The notes: generated by a model not told the origin, from the sequence alone. A stretch of DNA of 64,000 nt from Bugula neritina (GCA_964035545.1 OZ037771.1:4453128-4517127); one strand, 5' to 3'. Shown: positions 1 through 14,200, counted from the stretch's first letter. Program-made: numbers and translations.

Positions 1-306
1 TAACTTCCTATTTATGTTTAGGTGACATACGTCAGCAGGCATTACTCATCTGCCTTGTGCTGACTATTAGATTTGTGGTCAGGTCATTGTGGTTGGGGTG
101 GCTGTCATTCTTGCCCTACCTGTACGGGCTGGGTTGGTACCCTGAGGCTACCTAGTGAATGTTTACTATGTTTTGGGACACAATCATTGTGGTAATTTTT
201 AGGGACAATAGTTGTTTATGCAATATGTTTTTGCCTGGTACAGTAACAACAACCAGAGTATATAAACACTTTACAAACTTAATACAATCAGTTGGCAGCA
301 CTCTTT
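1..306. repeat. Left arm of a dispersed inverted repeat (partner 4,785-5,065)
   Basis: This segment matches the reverse complement of about 4,785-5,065 over most of its length. Shared landmarks are the CGTCAGCAGGCATTACTCATCTG block near 30-52, the GTGAATGTTTACTATGTTT block near 155-175 and the ATCAGTTGGCAGCACTCTT block that ends near 306. Homology stops right after that block in both copies, which marks one real element boundary. The other end lies at or beyond the window edge. I found no reading frame in it. It could be a terminal arm of a transposon or simply two dispersed copies in opposite orientation. Confidence 0.7.
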
Positions 307-482
307 AACAAAACTGTACTTATTATTTTATTCTTCTACTGGTTTGACAATATATTATTTACTGGCACTGTTTATGAAGGACCCAAGAGGTTAGTTACTT
401 TTATTCATATTATTATCTGAATTATTATTTTATAATAAATTTACTTTATGGTTTTTGTGAACATTACTTTAATATTTTTAAC

Positions 483-566
483 CACAGCAAGTTTATCACA
501 GCAAGTTTATCACAGCAAGTTTATCACAGCAAGTTTATCACAGCAAGTTTATCACAGCAAGTTTAC
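483..566. repeat. 14-bp tandem repeat, six copies
   Basis: Six head-to-tail copies of CACAGCAAGTTTAT are present, the last ending in AC instead of AT. The array lies about 170 bp upstream of the first exon of the truncated LU-domain copy, close to where its homology to the full gene begins (about 630). Confidence 0.93.
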
Positions 567-731
567 CAACAAGTATAACCAATAAACTTCTGCGTTTGGA
601 AATCCTGGTTTAATTCATACGGGGCCAGTAACACATGCAGTTGCAGTAGCAAAGTAGCACAGTGGGTATATTGTATGATATTTAGCTTACTTTCTAACAA
701 CACCTCATTTATGTTTTGATTTGGTTTTTAG

Positions 732-1499
732 GCGAAAGAGCGTGTAATTATGGCACAGGCGATGATGTATCGCAAACCTATTGCCCTGATGCGTGTTATA
801 CCCTTGTGTCCATTGACGAAAACTCTGTTGAAGTGTATGTTAAGAGTATATCGTATATCCTTTAAACATTTCTTTTACAAAGCTTTCTTTATTTTACTAT
901 ACCAAACATTAGTAACAAGTGTTATACTATAGTAGTTGTTTTGCCATGTCAATCACATCATGCAAGGAATATTATAAAATAGTATTGTGGTCTCACTAAC
1001 CCATTGCATTGCAGTAATTGAAACTTTAATTTTAGAGCGAAACATGGCTGTCTAATCGATGTCGCTTCACCAGGAACAGCATTTACGGATGTCGCAGAAT
1101 GTACTGACGAATATAAAGCTGGAAGCTGTCTGAATGCGAACAATGAGGAGGTATGTATACGAAAACTATATAGCTGAGTCAGTTTTATAATAGTTTTGCA
1201 TACATCCAGAGTTTTGGCTATTTTTTGTGACTATCTTATATTTATTAACCTTTGCTGTTTAACATTTCTAAATTTTTTCTCTATTTTATTTAGAAGTTTC
1301 AAAATGCCATTAATAAATAACTTTTTGCATACTACTTTTGCAGGAATGCTTTTCATGCTGTACCACTGATAACTGCAACACGAAAAACACTATAGCAGAA
1401 ATTCTTGGCGCTGAAGAAATCGATGAACACAGCAGCTCTGTAGCAGTCATTCCTTCTCTTCTCCTATTGTTGATCTCCTACCTAATTGGTCAGCAGTAA
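732..1499 (+). CDS. Ly6/uPAR (LU) domain C-terminal part with GPI signal; 5'-truncated copy
   Basis: Three exons, 732-834, 1036-1150 and 1344-1499, join in consistent phase (entry phase 1, then 2, then 0) and end at TAA. The product holds a ten-cysteine LU three-finger pattern closing with CCTTDNCN, the diagnostic end of the Ly6/uPAR family. A polar spacer and a hydrophobic tail (PSLLLLLISYLIGQQ) follow, which looks like a GPI-attachment signal. LU proteins are usually extracellular and GPI-anchored, acting as receptors, adhesion molecules or modulators. No start codon or signal-peptide exon is visible in the 731 bp upstream. The copy is therefore either the 3' end of a gene that starts outside the window or a truncated duplicate. 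All frames and splice sites are intact. The stop codon lies inside an AATAAA. Confidence 0.72.
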
Positions 1500-2191
1500 T
1501 AAAATGATGACCAATTGATGCATAGTATTGTTTTAAATTATTTTCACTCTGTAATACATAATATAACAAATTAGTTACACCATATATTAGCAAACCGATT
1601 GAAGTATTATTATTCACTTTATAATATTTATAGCTTTGTTTTGCAAAACTATCAAGTGTATAATTTTATAAAGTGCTATAATAATACTTTAAGATTTGTC
1701 TGGATTGATGCAAATTTTGTTTAATGTATTTTTTATTATATTTTATATTTCTTTATTTTTATATTTTATCAACTTTTGACTGTCGGTGGTTGTCTTCCCT
1801 TCTGAAAACGTTGACAGCTTTTCTAACAAAGTTATCTCTCCTGTTTTTATTCACAAATGTTGAATGCAATTGTGGCTTTACTCCAAAACATTTGCTTTTC
1901 TATCGCCAACTCCTATTGGACTGCTGCAGCTGATGGAGAGCTGAATGCTTTGATATGATGTTTAGAAGCTGAAAGAGAAATTTTATGACTGAATAATTAT
2001 TAAGAGAATTTCTATGACTTTAGCTCTGACTGAACGTATTGAGCTCATTTGCTTTCAATAAAATATATATGAAAATTATTTCCTCATTTTTAATGAATTG
2101 TCTGAAAATGTTATGAATTTCTACCCAGCACACACACAACACCACAAACACACACAACAAACATACACATATACATGCATAAGCACAACGT

Positions 2192-2218
2192 ACACACACA
2201 CACACACACACACACACA
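2192..2218. repeat. (CA)n microsatellite
   Basis: An uninterrupted CA dinucleotide run sits at the junction between segmental-duplication copy 1 and inverted-repeat arm A. Confidence 0.95.
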
Positions 2219-2754
2219 TGCACACGCACATCAATATGACAATTGTTTGCTAATTATATAAGTTACTAAAAACATTTTTACCTATTGTGCTAATATTATA
2301 TAATGTTATATTTTTGTATTAAGGAGATGAGTGTGTTTAGTTATATCTTGCCCAAAAATTTAGCTGTTTTGTAAAATAACAAAGCTATGATTTCAAACAG
2401 TTAACCATTATGAATGGCTAAACACTCTAGCTGGTTTACATTTTCATATCTTTTAAATTCCTATGTTGATATGATAGGCCATAGTACCCTGCTCTATGCC
2501 GAAAGGGGGACCAAGTTACAAACCTACATCACATTTTTCTATTATAGTTTTGAATATTCTTTAATCTGCAATATTAAAAAGTTGCTCTCTCAATATATAT
2601 AAAAGTAGTATAGTTCAACTTATTTTAATTTATTACAATAGTCAAATGCAGTCTTTTAAGAGTGGCAATGTTGTTATTAACTATATGCAGCAATATTTTG
2701 CTTAATAATGATTGGTTGATAGATCTCCCCCCCCCCTAATCCATTGGGGGGAAG

Positions 2755-3096
2755 AGTATTTAGTAGACTCGGGGCTGTTCAACAGGCGACCCCAGGGAGA
2801 GCCGGATGTGGCCCCCAGCCTCTATTTATGTGACCTTCAAAGGTATAACAAATAAATTATTTTGCATGCATATTGGAAAAACCAATTTCTAATGCCTTAA
2901 TTATTTGCATACATGCTACAAAAATTATTGGAGCTTCGTTGTGTAATGATTCTCAGAAATTTTAAATAAAGTAGTTTGAAAAATACTGATGCTGTGGCCA
3001 CCAGCTTACGCTAAATTTTACACTGTGGCCCTTGCTACAGAAATATTTCATTTCGGTGGCCCTAGCTCTGAAAAAGTTAGACACCCCGGCTCTAAG
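2755..3096. mobile_element. hAT-like non-autonomous element, copy in arm A
   Basis: The ends read GACTCGGGGCTGTTCAAC on the left and, on the reverse strand, GAGCCGGGGTGTCTAAC on the right. This resembles the GGGGTG-C-AAC termini of hAT-type MITEs, and the GTGGCCC/GGCCACA stretches inside are also typical of them. A convincing 8-bp target duplication is not visible. A second copy sits in the opposite arm at about 6,690-7,023. No transposase frame is present. Confidence 0.5.
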
Positions 3097-3299
3097 TAAA
3101 AAGCACACTATTGTTCAGATTAACAATTACCTATATACTGCAAATTTCATAATGATAGATTACTAGATTGATAGGCTAATTTAAACAGGTCAACCTTAAA
3201 TTAGGTATACATTTTTTTCATGCTACATCTATTATATACAATGATTTATAAAGTTATTTGTTCATGTAACCAATAACAACAGTCTACACTTATTAAGCA

Positions 3300-4784
3300 C
3301 TACAGACTTTGCATTCTTAAAGTGAGCTCATGCGCATAAAATGCAGCTCATTCCTCCATTGCTTTATTATTCTCCCCCTCCCCCCCCCCCCCAATTAGAA
3401 TATTACTTTTGTTCTCACAAGGGATAGATAGAAGTTATATACAATCTCACATTTGTGGTTCAACAACCATGGAAAATGTTAACAGCATTAGCTTCCTTCG
3501 TCCTCAACAGTGATGCTACACTACATTGAATTAATCTAAACTTGTTATTTAACAGTTATAGGCATGGTAGAAAAAGTATGAAATTTTTAGGATAACAAAT
3601 ATTTATCTAATTAAATTAGAACAAGCCAGTTCTTCAACCAATCTCATGGCAAACTAAATCCAATACAAAGTAAGTTTTCAACCATGGAGTAAAAAACTAT
3701 AGAATTAGGAAAACACAAGCTTGTGGCTAGCATTTGTCAATGAGGGAGTAACTCTTTCTACCATTCAAATAAACTCCTCTCGGCAGATAAATTTTTTAAT
3801 TCCAAATAAGCAGAGTTAATACATATCTTACTTGAAAGTAACACTGTAAACCTGCTATAAATAATATAATAAACAGAATGAGTACAGCACATTGAAGCAA
3901 AGCACATAATTTAATAGTCAACTTATGTTAGGGCTTTTAGCAGCTTCCTAGGCTGTATAAAACTGATCATGTGGAACAATATATCTCTAGAGAGACAGCA
4001 TTTTAACATTCTAACAAATCCTTTGAAAAGAGAAAAAAAAAAAATTTACGCTATTGAACTGTTTAGTGACTGAGCTCATGACATGAAGAAGATGTAGAAA
4101 GGAAATGTCAGTTTGCATAATTTATGTAAAGAGTGAAAGCAGGTCCTTTCGATTAAATTTAAAATGAAATCAGTAGATGTAGGTGCGGTAAAGGAGAAAT
4201 TGAGAAAAGCCTGTGTTCTAAAAGGGAAATGTAGCAAACAAAATAATGTTCTCGCAAGAATGTTGACCATCACCCCAAACCAAATTTTATAAAGAAATTT
4301 AAAAATCGTAGGCTATCTCAATTTCTCCACTACTGCTCCTAAATAAAACAATTGTGACAGCTAGTTGCATAGTTTCAAGATGGTAGCAATAATACGAAAC
4401 ACATTGTAGCTGGCCACATTGCCTAAATTAGAAACACAATAGAAGTAATAATATTTATCTTGAAATCTCAGGGAATATAATTTTAATGGCAATAAACACT
4501 ATAACAACCCGTTGACTGAGTATGTTTGTCAAAAACTAAACGATATAAAAGAATAGATATATAAATGATAAGCATTCATATGTGGTGAAATATAAATAAA
4601 AGGCAGTGCTCACAAAATTAATGTAAACCAAAAGCCATAAAAGTATTTGTTCTTAAAGCAATATTCAGTCTCAGATAATATATATTATGCTTTATAGTGA
4701 CTAGACTCTTTGGTCTTGCATACAGAGTGATCAGTAAATTATATTGAAAAACCAGAGAAAAGAAAATAATGCAATTTTGGTAAG
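3300..4784. other. AT-rich spacer between inverted arms, no gene seen
   Basis: No exon with supported splice sites or recognisable protein was found on either strand. A poly-C run interrupted by one T lies near 3,373-3,391. The open frame at 4,076-4,273 (-) has no family signature. Confidence 0.6.
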
Positions 4785-5065
4785 AGTGCTGCCAACTGAT
4801 TCAAATAAATTTATTAAGAGTTTATATACTATATGGTTGTTATTACATGACTAGGCAAAATTATGTTGAATAAACAAAAAAATATTTCTAAAAAAATACG
4901 GCAATGATTGTGTTCCTAAACATAGTAAACATTCACTGAATAGCCTCAGAGTATTAACATAGCCTAGCAGAGGTAGGGCGAAAATGACAGCCACCCCCAC
5001 CACAGATCTAATAGCCAGCAGAAGACAGATGAGTAATGCCTGCTGACGTAATATAGGAGGTTTAA
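4785..5065. repeat. Right arm of a dispersed inverted repeat (partner 1-306)
   Basis: This is the reverse complement of the window's first 306 bases, with moderate divergence. The shared boundary is AGAGTGCTGCCAACTGAT at about 4,785. It contains the AACATAGTAAACATTCACTGA and CAGATGAGTAATGCCTGCTG blocks. Confidence 0.7.
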
Positions 5066-5460
5066 TGGGATAATGATCAGGTGATTACTATTGTGAGCAT
5101 CACACAACTAGTTACAACCATTTAAATTATTGTATTTATCTCAGCTGCCATTATGTAAATAATTACTAATCATCTTAAATCTACATAAGTTTTTGTAAGC
5201 CACAGCATCCCAAGGCTTGATATGAATTATGAAAACTATTTTAATTTTGAAAATTGCATATGCTCCGTAAGTTAATTTAAGCCTTCAATATTCATTAGTT
5301 TACGTTGTTTTTGGCCTTAAAAACTCAAGAACGTGAAGTTAGCGTATCTCATAATTTACTTTAACAAAAAACCAACTCAGAATTAGCTGTACAAAAATAC
5401 CCCGGATAGCTAACTCCTATAAAAATAGAACTTGGAGTTGCCCTCATTCAAAATAGACTA

Positions 5461-5762
5461 CCCCATCATTCACACTTATCGCGCCGTAGGCCGTAACAAA
5501 AAATATCAGCCATTTTTAATGTGTCCGGGCTGAAGTTTTCAAATTCCGCTATTAAGTACGATCTATGACACTTCATTGCACAATTATATCCAATGAGTTG
5601 ACGCAAAAGTTTCTCTGCCCAATAGGAACCCGCCGCAACTTATTTGAATCACGCAGTGTTTGATCCTATCGTACCGCAACGCCGTACAGGAAGCTCAGAC
5701 ATTTGTAAGAATGGCTGATATTTGCTGTTACAGCGTACGATACGGTAAGTGTGAATAGGGGG
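5461..5762. mobile_element. 302-bp MITE-like element with ~55-bp terminal inverted repeats
   Basis: The left end (CCCCATCATTCACACTTATC) and the reverse complement of the right end (CCCCCTATTCACACTTACCG) match. The match continues inward through a CCGTAAC/CTGTAAC block to the AATATCAGCCATT block, giving arms of roughly 55 bp. A TA dinucleotide flanks both ends (5,459-5,460 and 5,763-5,764), so a TA target duplication is possible. No coding capacity is present. The superfamily is uncertain. Confidence 0.7.
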
Positions 5763-6509
5763 TACTTCTTACAAATTTATTGACCGGTATAGTGACCGTG
5801 ATTACCCATTCGAGCATGAAAATATTGTGATTAATGCCCCAGACGCACTTATTGACCTGTTTACATCAACAGTTAAATGAGCCAAGGTATGAACTTACTT
5901 GACATAAATTTTAACAAAGCATAGTCGGCCTGTTTAAGTTATTATTTTGTCAATTAAAAATATGTTTTAAGCTTGTATAGAGAGCTGCTAAAAAAATAAA
6001 ACTCAAAACGTGACTGCCAACACCGGCTTCATTGCGGTAGAAATGGTATAATTTTGGCATCCAACTTCTATCTAAAGCTGTGAATACAAATGAGCTCAAT
6101 TCGCTAAATGCATCGTTCAACTGACTTAAAGCTTTTGAGTCTTTCAAAGAATATAACAGAGAGAAAGTTATATTTAGCACTATGACATTCTAATTATAAC
6201 AGACAAAAACTTAGTGTTCTAGCCCCTAGCATATAATTTCTCGCACAAACAAAACTATAAAAAAAACTAAAACAAAGCAGTATGAATAGGAAAATATCAA
6301 CAAGAATGTCTAAACTTGCCAATGCCCTTATCATGATTTTAAATCTTGAAGCAATTGAAAATATTATGTTTAAGAATAGAAAACAGAACTCAAATCATAG
6401 AAAAGACACCGCGGAGAAAAATATTAAAGCAATGGAGGATATAGCAGGGATGTTTGTGCATGAGTTCACTTTAAGAATATGAAGTTTGTAGTGTTTAATA
6501 CAAGTAGAT
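5763..6509. other. Spacer, no gene seen
   Basis: The short open frames at 5,950-6,180 (-) and 6,282-6,482 (+) show no domain, no splice context and low-complexity AT-rich composition. I see nothing else that I can support. Confidence 0.5.
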
Positions 6510-6689
6510 TGTTGTTATTGGTTACATGAACAAATAGGCTTATAAAGCATTGTATATAATAGATGTTGTCTGAAAAAATGTTTACTTGGTTGACCTGTTT
6601 AAATTAGCCTATCAATCTAGTAATCTATCATTATGAAATTTGCAGTATATAGGTAATTGTTAATCTGAACAATAGTGTGCTTTTTACTT

Positions 6690-7023
6690 AGAGCCGGGGT
6701 GTCTAATCTTTTCAGAGCTAGGGTCACCGAAATGAAATATTTCTGTGGTGAGGGCCACATTGTAAAATTTAGCTAAGCTGGGAGCATCAGCATTTTTCAA
6801 ATTACATTATTCAAAATTCCTATGAATCATTACACACCGAAACCCCAATAAATTTTGTAGCTTGTATGTATATAAATAAGGCATTGAAAAGTTTTTTTTT
6901 TCAATTTAATTTATATGGGTGCAAAATAGTTTATTTGTTATACCTTTGAGGGCCACATAAATTTAGGCTGGAGGCCACATCTGGTTCTCCCTCGGGTCGC
7001 CTGTTGGACAGCCTTGAGTCTAC
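6690..7023. mobile_element. hAT-like non-autonomous element, copy in arm B
   Basis: This is the inverted counterpart of 2,755-3,096. It runs from AGAGCCGGGGTGTCTAATC to the CGCCTGTTGGACAGCCTTGA end. Internal GGCCACA blocks are conserved. No coding capacity was found. Confidence 0.5.
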
Positions 7024-7080
7024 TAAACACTCCTCCTCCTAAAGAAAAGGGGGATCTATTAACCAATCATTATCAAGCAA

Positions 7081-7812
7081 ACTCTATTTTTATGTATTAC
7101 TTATACATTTAGAATTTTAGATAGATAGCCTGTATAGGAACATTGTGATATTTAACTTCATATTTTGTTGTAAATTTATTTCAATTGATCAAAAATACTC
7201 ATCCCATAATCTTGTTACTGTTTTCATCTTTTTAAGTTTTTTATACTTTATAAAAATATATTGGTAATTCAACTAAAAAGTTTTTAAATAGCTAAGTTAA
7301 AAGGAGAGACAAGTTGCTTTGTTTAACAAAGTTGCGTTTCACTGCACAGAGTTTATTGAAAAAACTTTGTGTGCAGCTAGCTTCCTAGTAAACTTCGTCT
7401 AGATCAGATGAGAAGACATATCGAGCATACAATATTTTAATGAGCAAACATGATAATGCTACTTAATGCTTATATTAGATAAAACACATTTTTGAGCACA
7501 ACAAAGCTTTCATTATTACCATTATTAAATACGTTGCATTAACTTAAAACTGTAACTTTTTAACAAAACTGTCAGACTTTAACAGCTGGTACCATCGCAA
7601 GATTGTTTTTAGAATTTCTATTACATTCCCTTTATGCTATATATACTGTATATAGTTGTAAAACTCAAAGCCTGAGTACTGTGGTATACATTCACTCAAC
7701 TTCTTAGAATACCCAAGTCTTTCAGAATAGCTGTAACAAGCTGTATTTATTCAGTTTTATTCTAAAGTCTCAATAATTAGATGGACAAAATTCCAAGTAA
7801 CATTATTTTTTG
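7081..7812. other. ~730-bp sequence present only in arm B
   Basis: Alignment of the arms by eye shows that arm A passes directly from AATATTTTGCT to TAATAATGATTGG. Arm B has about 730 bp between the same two blocks, and the TTTGCT sequence occurs at both junctions. This is compatible with an insertion into arm B and a short target duplication, or with a deletion from arm A. There is no recognisable gene inside. Confidence 0.55.
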
Positions 7813-8285
7813 AGCAAAATATTGCTGCATGTAGTTAATGACAACATTGCAAATTTTAAAAAGATGTATTTGACTTGTTATAGGTTCAAATAAGTTAAAC
7901 TGCACTGCTTTATATATACATTGAGAGAGCAACTTTTTAATATTGCAGATTAAAGAATATTCAAAACTACAATTGAAAAATGTGGTGCAGGTTTGTAACC
8001 TTGTCCCCCTTTTGGCATAGAGCAGCATACTATATGGCCAATCATATCAACTTAAGAATTTAAAAGATGTAAAAATGAAAGTCAGAGTGTTTAGCCATTT
8101 ATAATGGTTGACTGTTCAAAACCCTAACTCTGTTTTTTTACCCAACGGTTAGTTTTTTGGGCAAGATATAACTAAATACACCAATCTGGTTAATACAAAA
8201 AATAACATAATATAATATTAGCACCTGGGATAAAATTCTTTTAGTGACTTAGCAGACAATTGCCATATTGATGTGTGTGTGTGCG

Positions 8286-10879
<2,594 letters not shown>

Positions 10880-10880
<1 letters not shown>

Positions 10881-11025
10881 TGTGTTGTTTATTGACAAAA
10901 TATAGGTTCACTAATCATTAGTAATACTATCAAAAATATACCCATATAGGCATAAGGCCTAAAACAATCTATTTTTTTCTAGACCAGATGGCGTATGGGA
11001 CCGTATGGGTACCACTACATTCCTG
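10880..11025. repeat. Dispersed repeat with ATACGG palindromes (partner about 62,808-62,960, inverted)
   Basis: It shares with the reverse complement of 62,808-62,960 the blocks TTCACTAATCA, GGCGTATGGGACCGTATGGG and TACCACTACATTCCTG. Short mirror-image elements (CCATACG/CGTATGG) suggest the end of a transposable element. The two copies lie in opposite orientation about 52 kb apart. Confidence 0.7.
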
Positions 11026-11219
11026 ATTATATACCTGTCGTAAAACTGTCTAATGCCTGTTATAAAATACCTATTTTTTAAAATGAATGTATAGATTTGA
11101 TTGATTGAAAAACAACTCAACCGTCAAAAACCTGTGATGCACCATTTAAGTTTTATTAAGATAAACTCATTTTGCAAATCTAATTATTTTAGGATTTTAT
11201 ATTTATTGTTTTAAGATAA

Positions 11220-14200
11220 ATGATGTGCTTGTATTATAGTTATAGATTGATATATATTTTAGTGCTCATAGGAGACGTAACGTCAGTGCTATGTACTGGT
11301 AAACCAGAGCTGCGGTTTGGCAGAGATGTTGGCTGCCTTTCCATAGCGTATAATCAAAACCTCTTGAAAACGCCTTCTTGTCTGTCAGCTGAACGAGACA
11401 GCACATCACAAACATGCTCAACTGAAGGCTCCTGTACTGTGAGTAAACATCCTGTCATAATATCAATAGACATAGAAAATATTAGATGTTAACTGTTACT
11501 GTAAAGATTTTAAGCAAATTAAAAATAGTAAGGGGGGGTGCAAACGTGCAAAAATGGGCGAGCGAAGCACATTGATGCCAACCTTTTTGACTAAAATACA
11601 TTTATATCACTTCGAAGCCAACATTCTACTAATTTCAAATCTACAAGTAACTTTTTTGTATCTAAAGAAGGGGGTTCTCGCTTGAAAGAAAGGAATTATA
11701 CAGGGGTTGGCTAATTTTTAAGGGAGCATCATGAAATTTTAAATATATAATTATTTGATTCATTTAGGTTTAATGTTCAAAATAGAACATGATAATGTGC
11801 ACACTTTCCAAAAATAATGTTTAAACATTCCAATAACTGGTTGGGTTTTATTTTGTATACTTTATAATGCATCATAATGCTTTAATACAATTACTGAAGT
11901 TAAATGCTGTTTGATTTAGTTTTATTTCTGCAGACTCACTCCGTTAACTAAATGTACATAATAATAATATAATTTACAGGAAATCAACGTACGGCTTGTT
12001 GAAGGGCAATTTCAAGAAACTGAGAACATGGTGTGGACATTTGCTGGCTGCTTTGAACAAACTATGGAAGTAGAAGTCTGTAGAGAGAGACCTGTGTGTA
12101 AGTGTTTCAATATATACAATTTTATGCTAAAAACGTGAAAAAAGCTTACTCACCTAAAAACTTCTACTTTGATTTCATTTATTTTCATATGTCTGATAGT
12201 TCACCTAAAATGCTGTTAAATAAAGAATGTACGTAGAATACCAGCAATAAACTAAAAGAGAAAATTTAGAGCATGTGGTTCAGCTGGACCACCAAACACC
12301 ACCAATCACCACCAATCACCGACACCAATGTTTTAACTGTCTGTATATAATGATGGATAAGATGCAACGCCTTGAATTAATACAATTGTTGTTACACAAA
12401 AATGCATAACTTGTAAGTTAAGATGATAAATTATGGGAAAAAATATTAAGAATAATAAAATAATTTTAAATTATTAATTTAATTTATATTCCAACTGTCT
12501 ATATGCTGCACATAATTGCACCCATGCAGAAATACCTTACATTCCATTGCTGGACTAATAAAATACAGTATTCGAATTTTTATTTAATAGATACCGCAAC
12601 AACTACCACAACAATGTCAACAACGACAACAACCCCAACTACTACAACAACTCCAACTACAACAACAACACCAACCACTACAACAACACCAACCACTACA
12701 ACAACACCAACCACTACAACAACGCCAACTACGACAACAACACCAACCACTACAACAACACCAACTACCACAACAACCCCAACCACTACAACAACAGCAA
12801 CTACAACAACAACACCAACTACTACAACAACCCCAACCACTACAACAACTCCAACTACAACAACAACCCCAACTACTACAACAACAGCAACTACCACAAC
12901 AACACCAACCACTACAACAACACCAACTACCACAACAACCCCAACCACTACAACAACACCAACTACTACAACAACCCCAACTACTACAACAACCCCAACT
13001 ACCACAACAACACCAACTACAACAACAACACCAACCACTACAACAACCCCAACTACAACAACAACACCAACCACTACAACAACACCAACCACTACAACAA
13101 CACCAACTACCACAACAACCCCAACCACTACAACAACACCAACTACTACAACAACCCCAACTACTACAACAACCCCAACTACCACAACAACACCAACTAC
13201 AACAACAACACCAACCACTACAACAACCCCAACTACAACAACAACACCAACCACTACAACAACACCAACCACTACAACAACACCAACTACCACAACAACC
13301 CCAACCACTACAACAACACCAACTACTACAACAACCCCAACTACTACAACAACCCCAACTACCACAACAACACCAACTACAACAACAACGCCAACTACAA
13401 CAACAACACCAACCACTACAACAACCCCAACTACAACAACAACACCAACCACTACAACAACACCAACCACTACAACAACCCCAACTACTACAACAACAGC
13501 AACTACTACAACAACCCCAACTACTACAACAACCCCAACCACTACAACAACAGCAACTACAACAACAACACCAACTACCACAACAACCCCAACTACAACA
13601 ACAACACCAACTACAACAACAACCCCAACCACTACAACAACAGCAACTACCACAACAACCCCAACCACTACAACAACAGCAACTACAACCACAACACCAA
13701 CTACTACAACAACAGCAACTACTACAACAACAGCAACTACTACAACAACACCAACTACTACAACAACCTCAACTACTACAACAACCCCAACCACTACAAC
13801 AACAGCAACTACAACAACAACACCAACTACTACAACAACCTCAACTACTACAGCAACCCCAACTACTACAACAACACCAACTACAACCACAACACCAACT
13901 ACTACAACAACCCCAACTACTACAACAACAGCAACTACTACAACAACCTCAACTACTACAACAACCCCAACCACTACAACAACACCAACCACTACAACAA
14001 CACCAACTACTACAACAACGCCAACTACAACAACAACACCAACCACCACAACAACGCCAAGTACCACTACAACAACAACGCCATCTACAACAACACCAAC
14101 CACCACAACAACGCCAAGTACCACTACAACAACAACGCCAACTACCACCACAGGTAACAATACAATGACTAATAAATTTTATAAACAATATATAGTTGAA

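Larger units (their letters stand above)
630..2220. repeat. Segmental duplication, copy 1 (partner about 14,620-16,210)
   Basis: Exons, introns and about 700 bp of 3' flank match the region 14,620-16,210 in the same orientation. Introns are nearly as similar as exons, so the copy arose as a DNA duplication and not by retroposition. Copy 1 keeps about 68 bp (around 1,800-1,870) that is missing in copy 2. Upstream of about 630 the similarity to the mucin-LU gene is lost, so its mucin exon and earlier exons were not copied into this window. Both copies end in CA-rich sequence. Confidence 0.88.
2190..3300. repeat. Large inverted repeat, arm A (partner 6,510-8,285)
   Basis: The arm is collinear with the reverse complement of 6,510-8,285. 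Landmarks in order are the CACATCAATATG block, the AAATGGCTAAACACTC-like block near 2,415, the TTGAATATTCTTTAATCTGC block near 2,550, the GC-rich module at 2,755-3,095, the TTGTTCAGATTAACAATTACC block near 3,113 and the TTGTTCATGTAACCAATAAC block near 3,258. Arm B carries about 730 bp that is absent here. The short open frame at 2,414-2,602 has a similar frame in the other arm and is explained by the repeat. Confidence 0.85.
6510..8285. repeat. Large inverted repeat, arm B (partner 2,190-3,300)
   Basis: This is the inverted copy of arm A with the same order of landmarks. It includes a second copy of the hAT-like module (about 6,690-7,023) and about 730 extra bases (7,081-7,812). The arms have diverged visibly by substitutions and small indels, so the inversion or duplication is not recent. 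The spacer between arms is about 3.2 kb. Confidence 0.85.

Noticed and set aside
2414-2602. Open frame similar to one on the other strand at 7,777-8,028
   Set aside because: The similarity is explained by the inverted repeat arms. There is no domain, and the frame is not preserved over the full arm.
12580-14160. Long minus-strand Val/Gly frame opposite the mucin exon
   Set aside because: Antisense shadow of the TTTTTP minisatellite. The sense frame has matching splice phases and a signal peptide; this one has neither.
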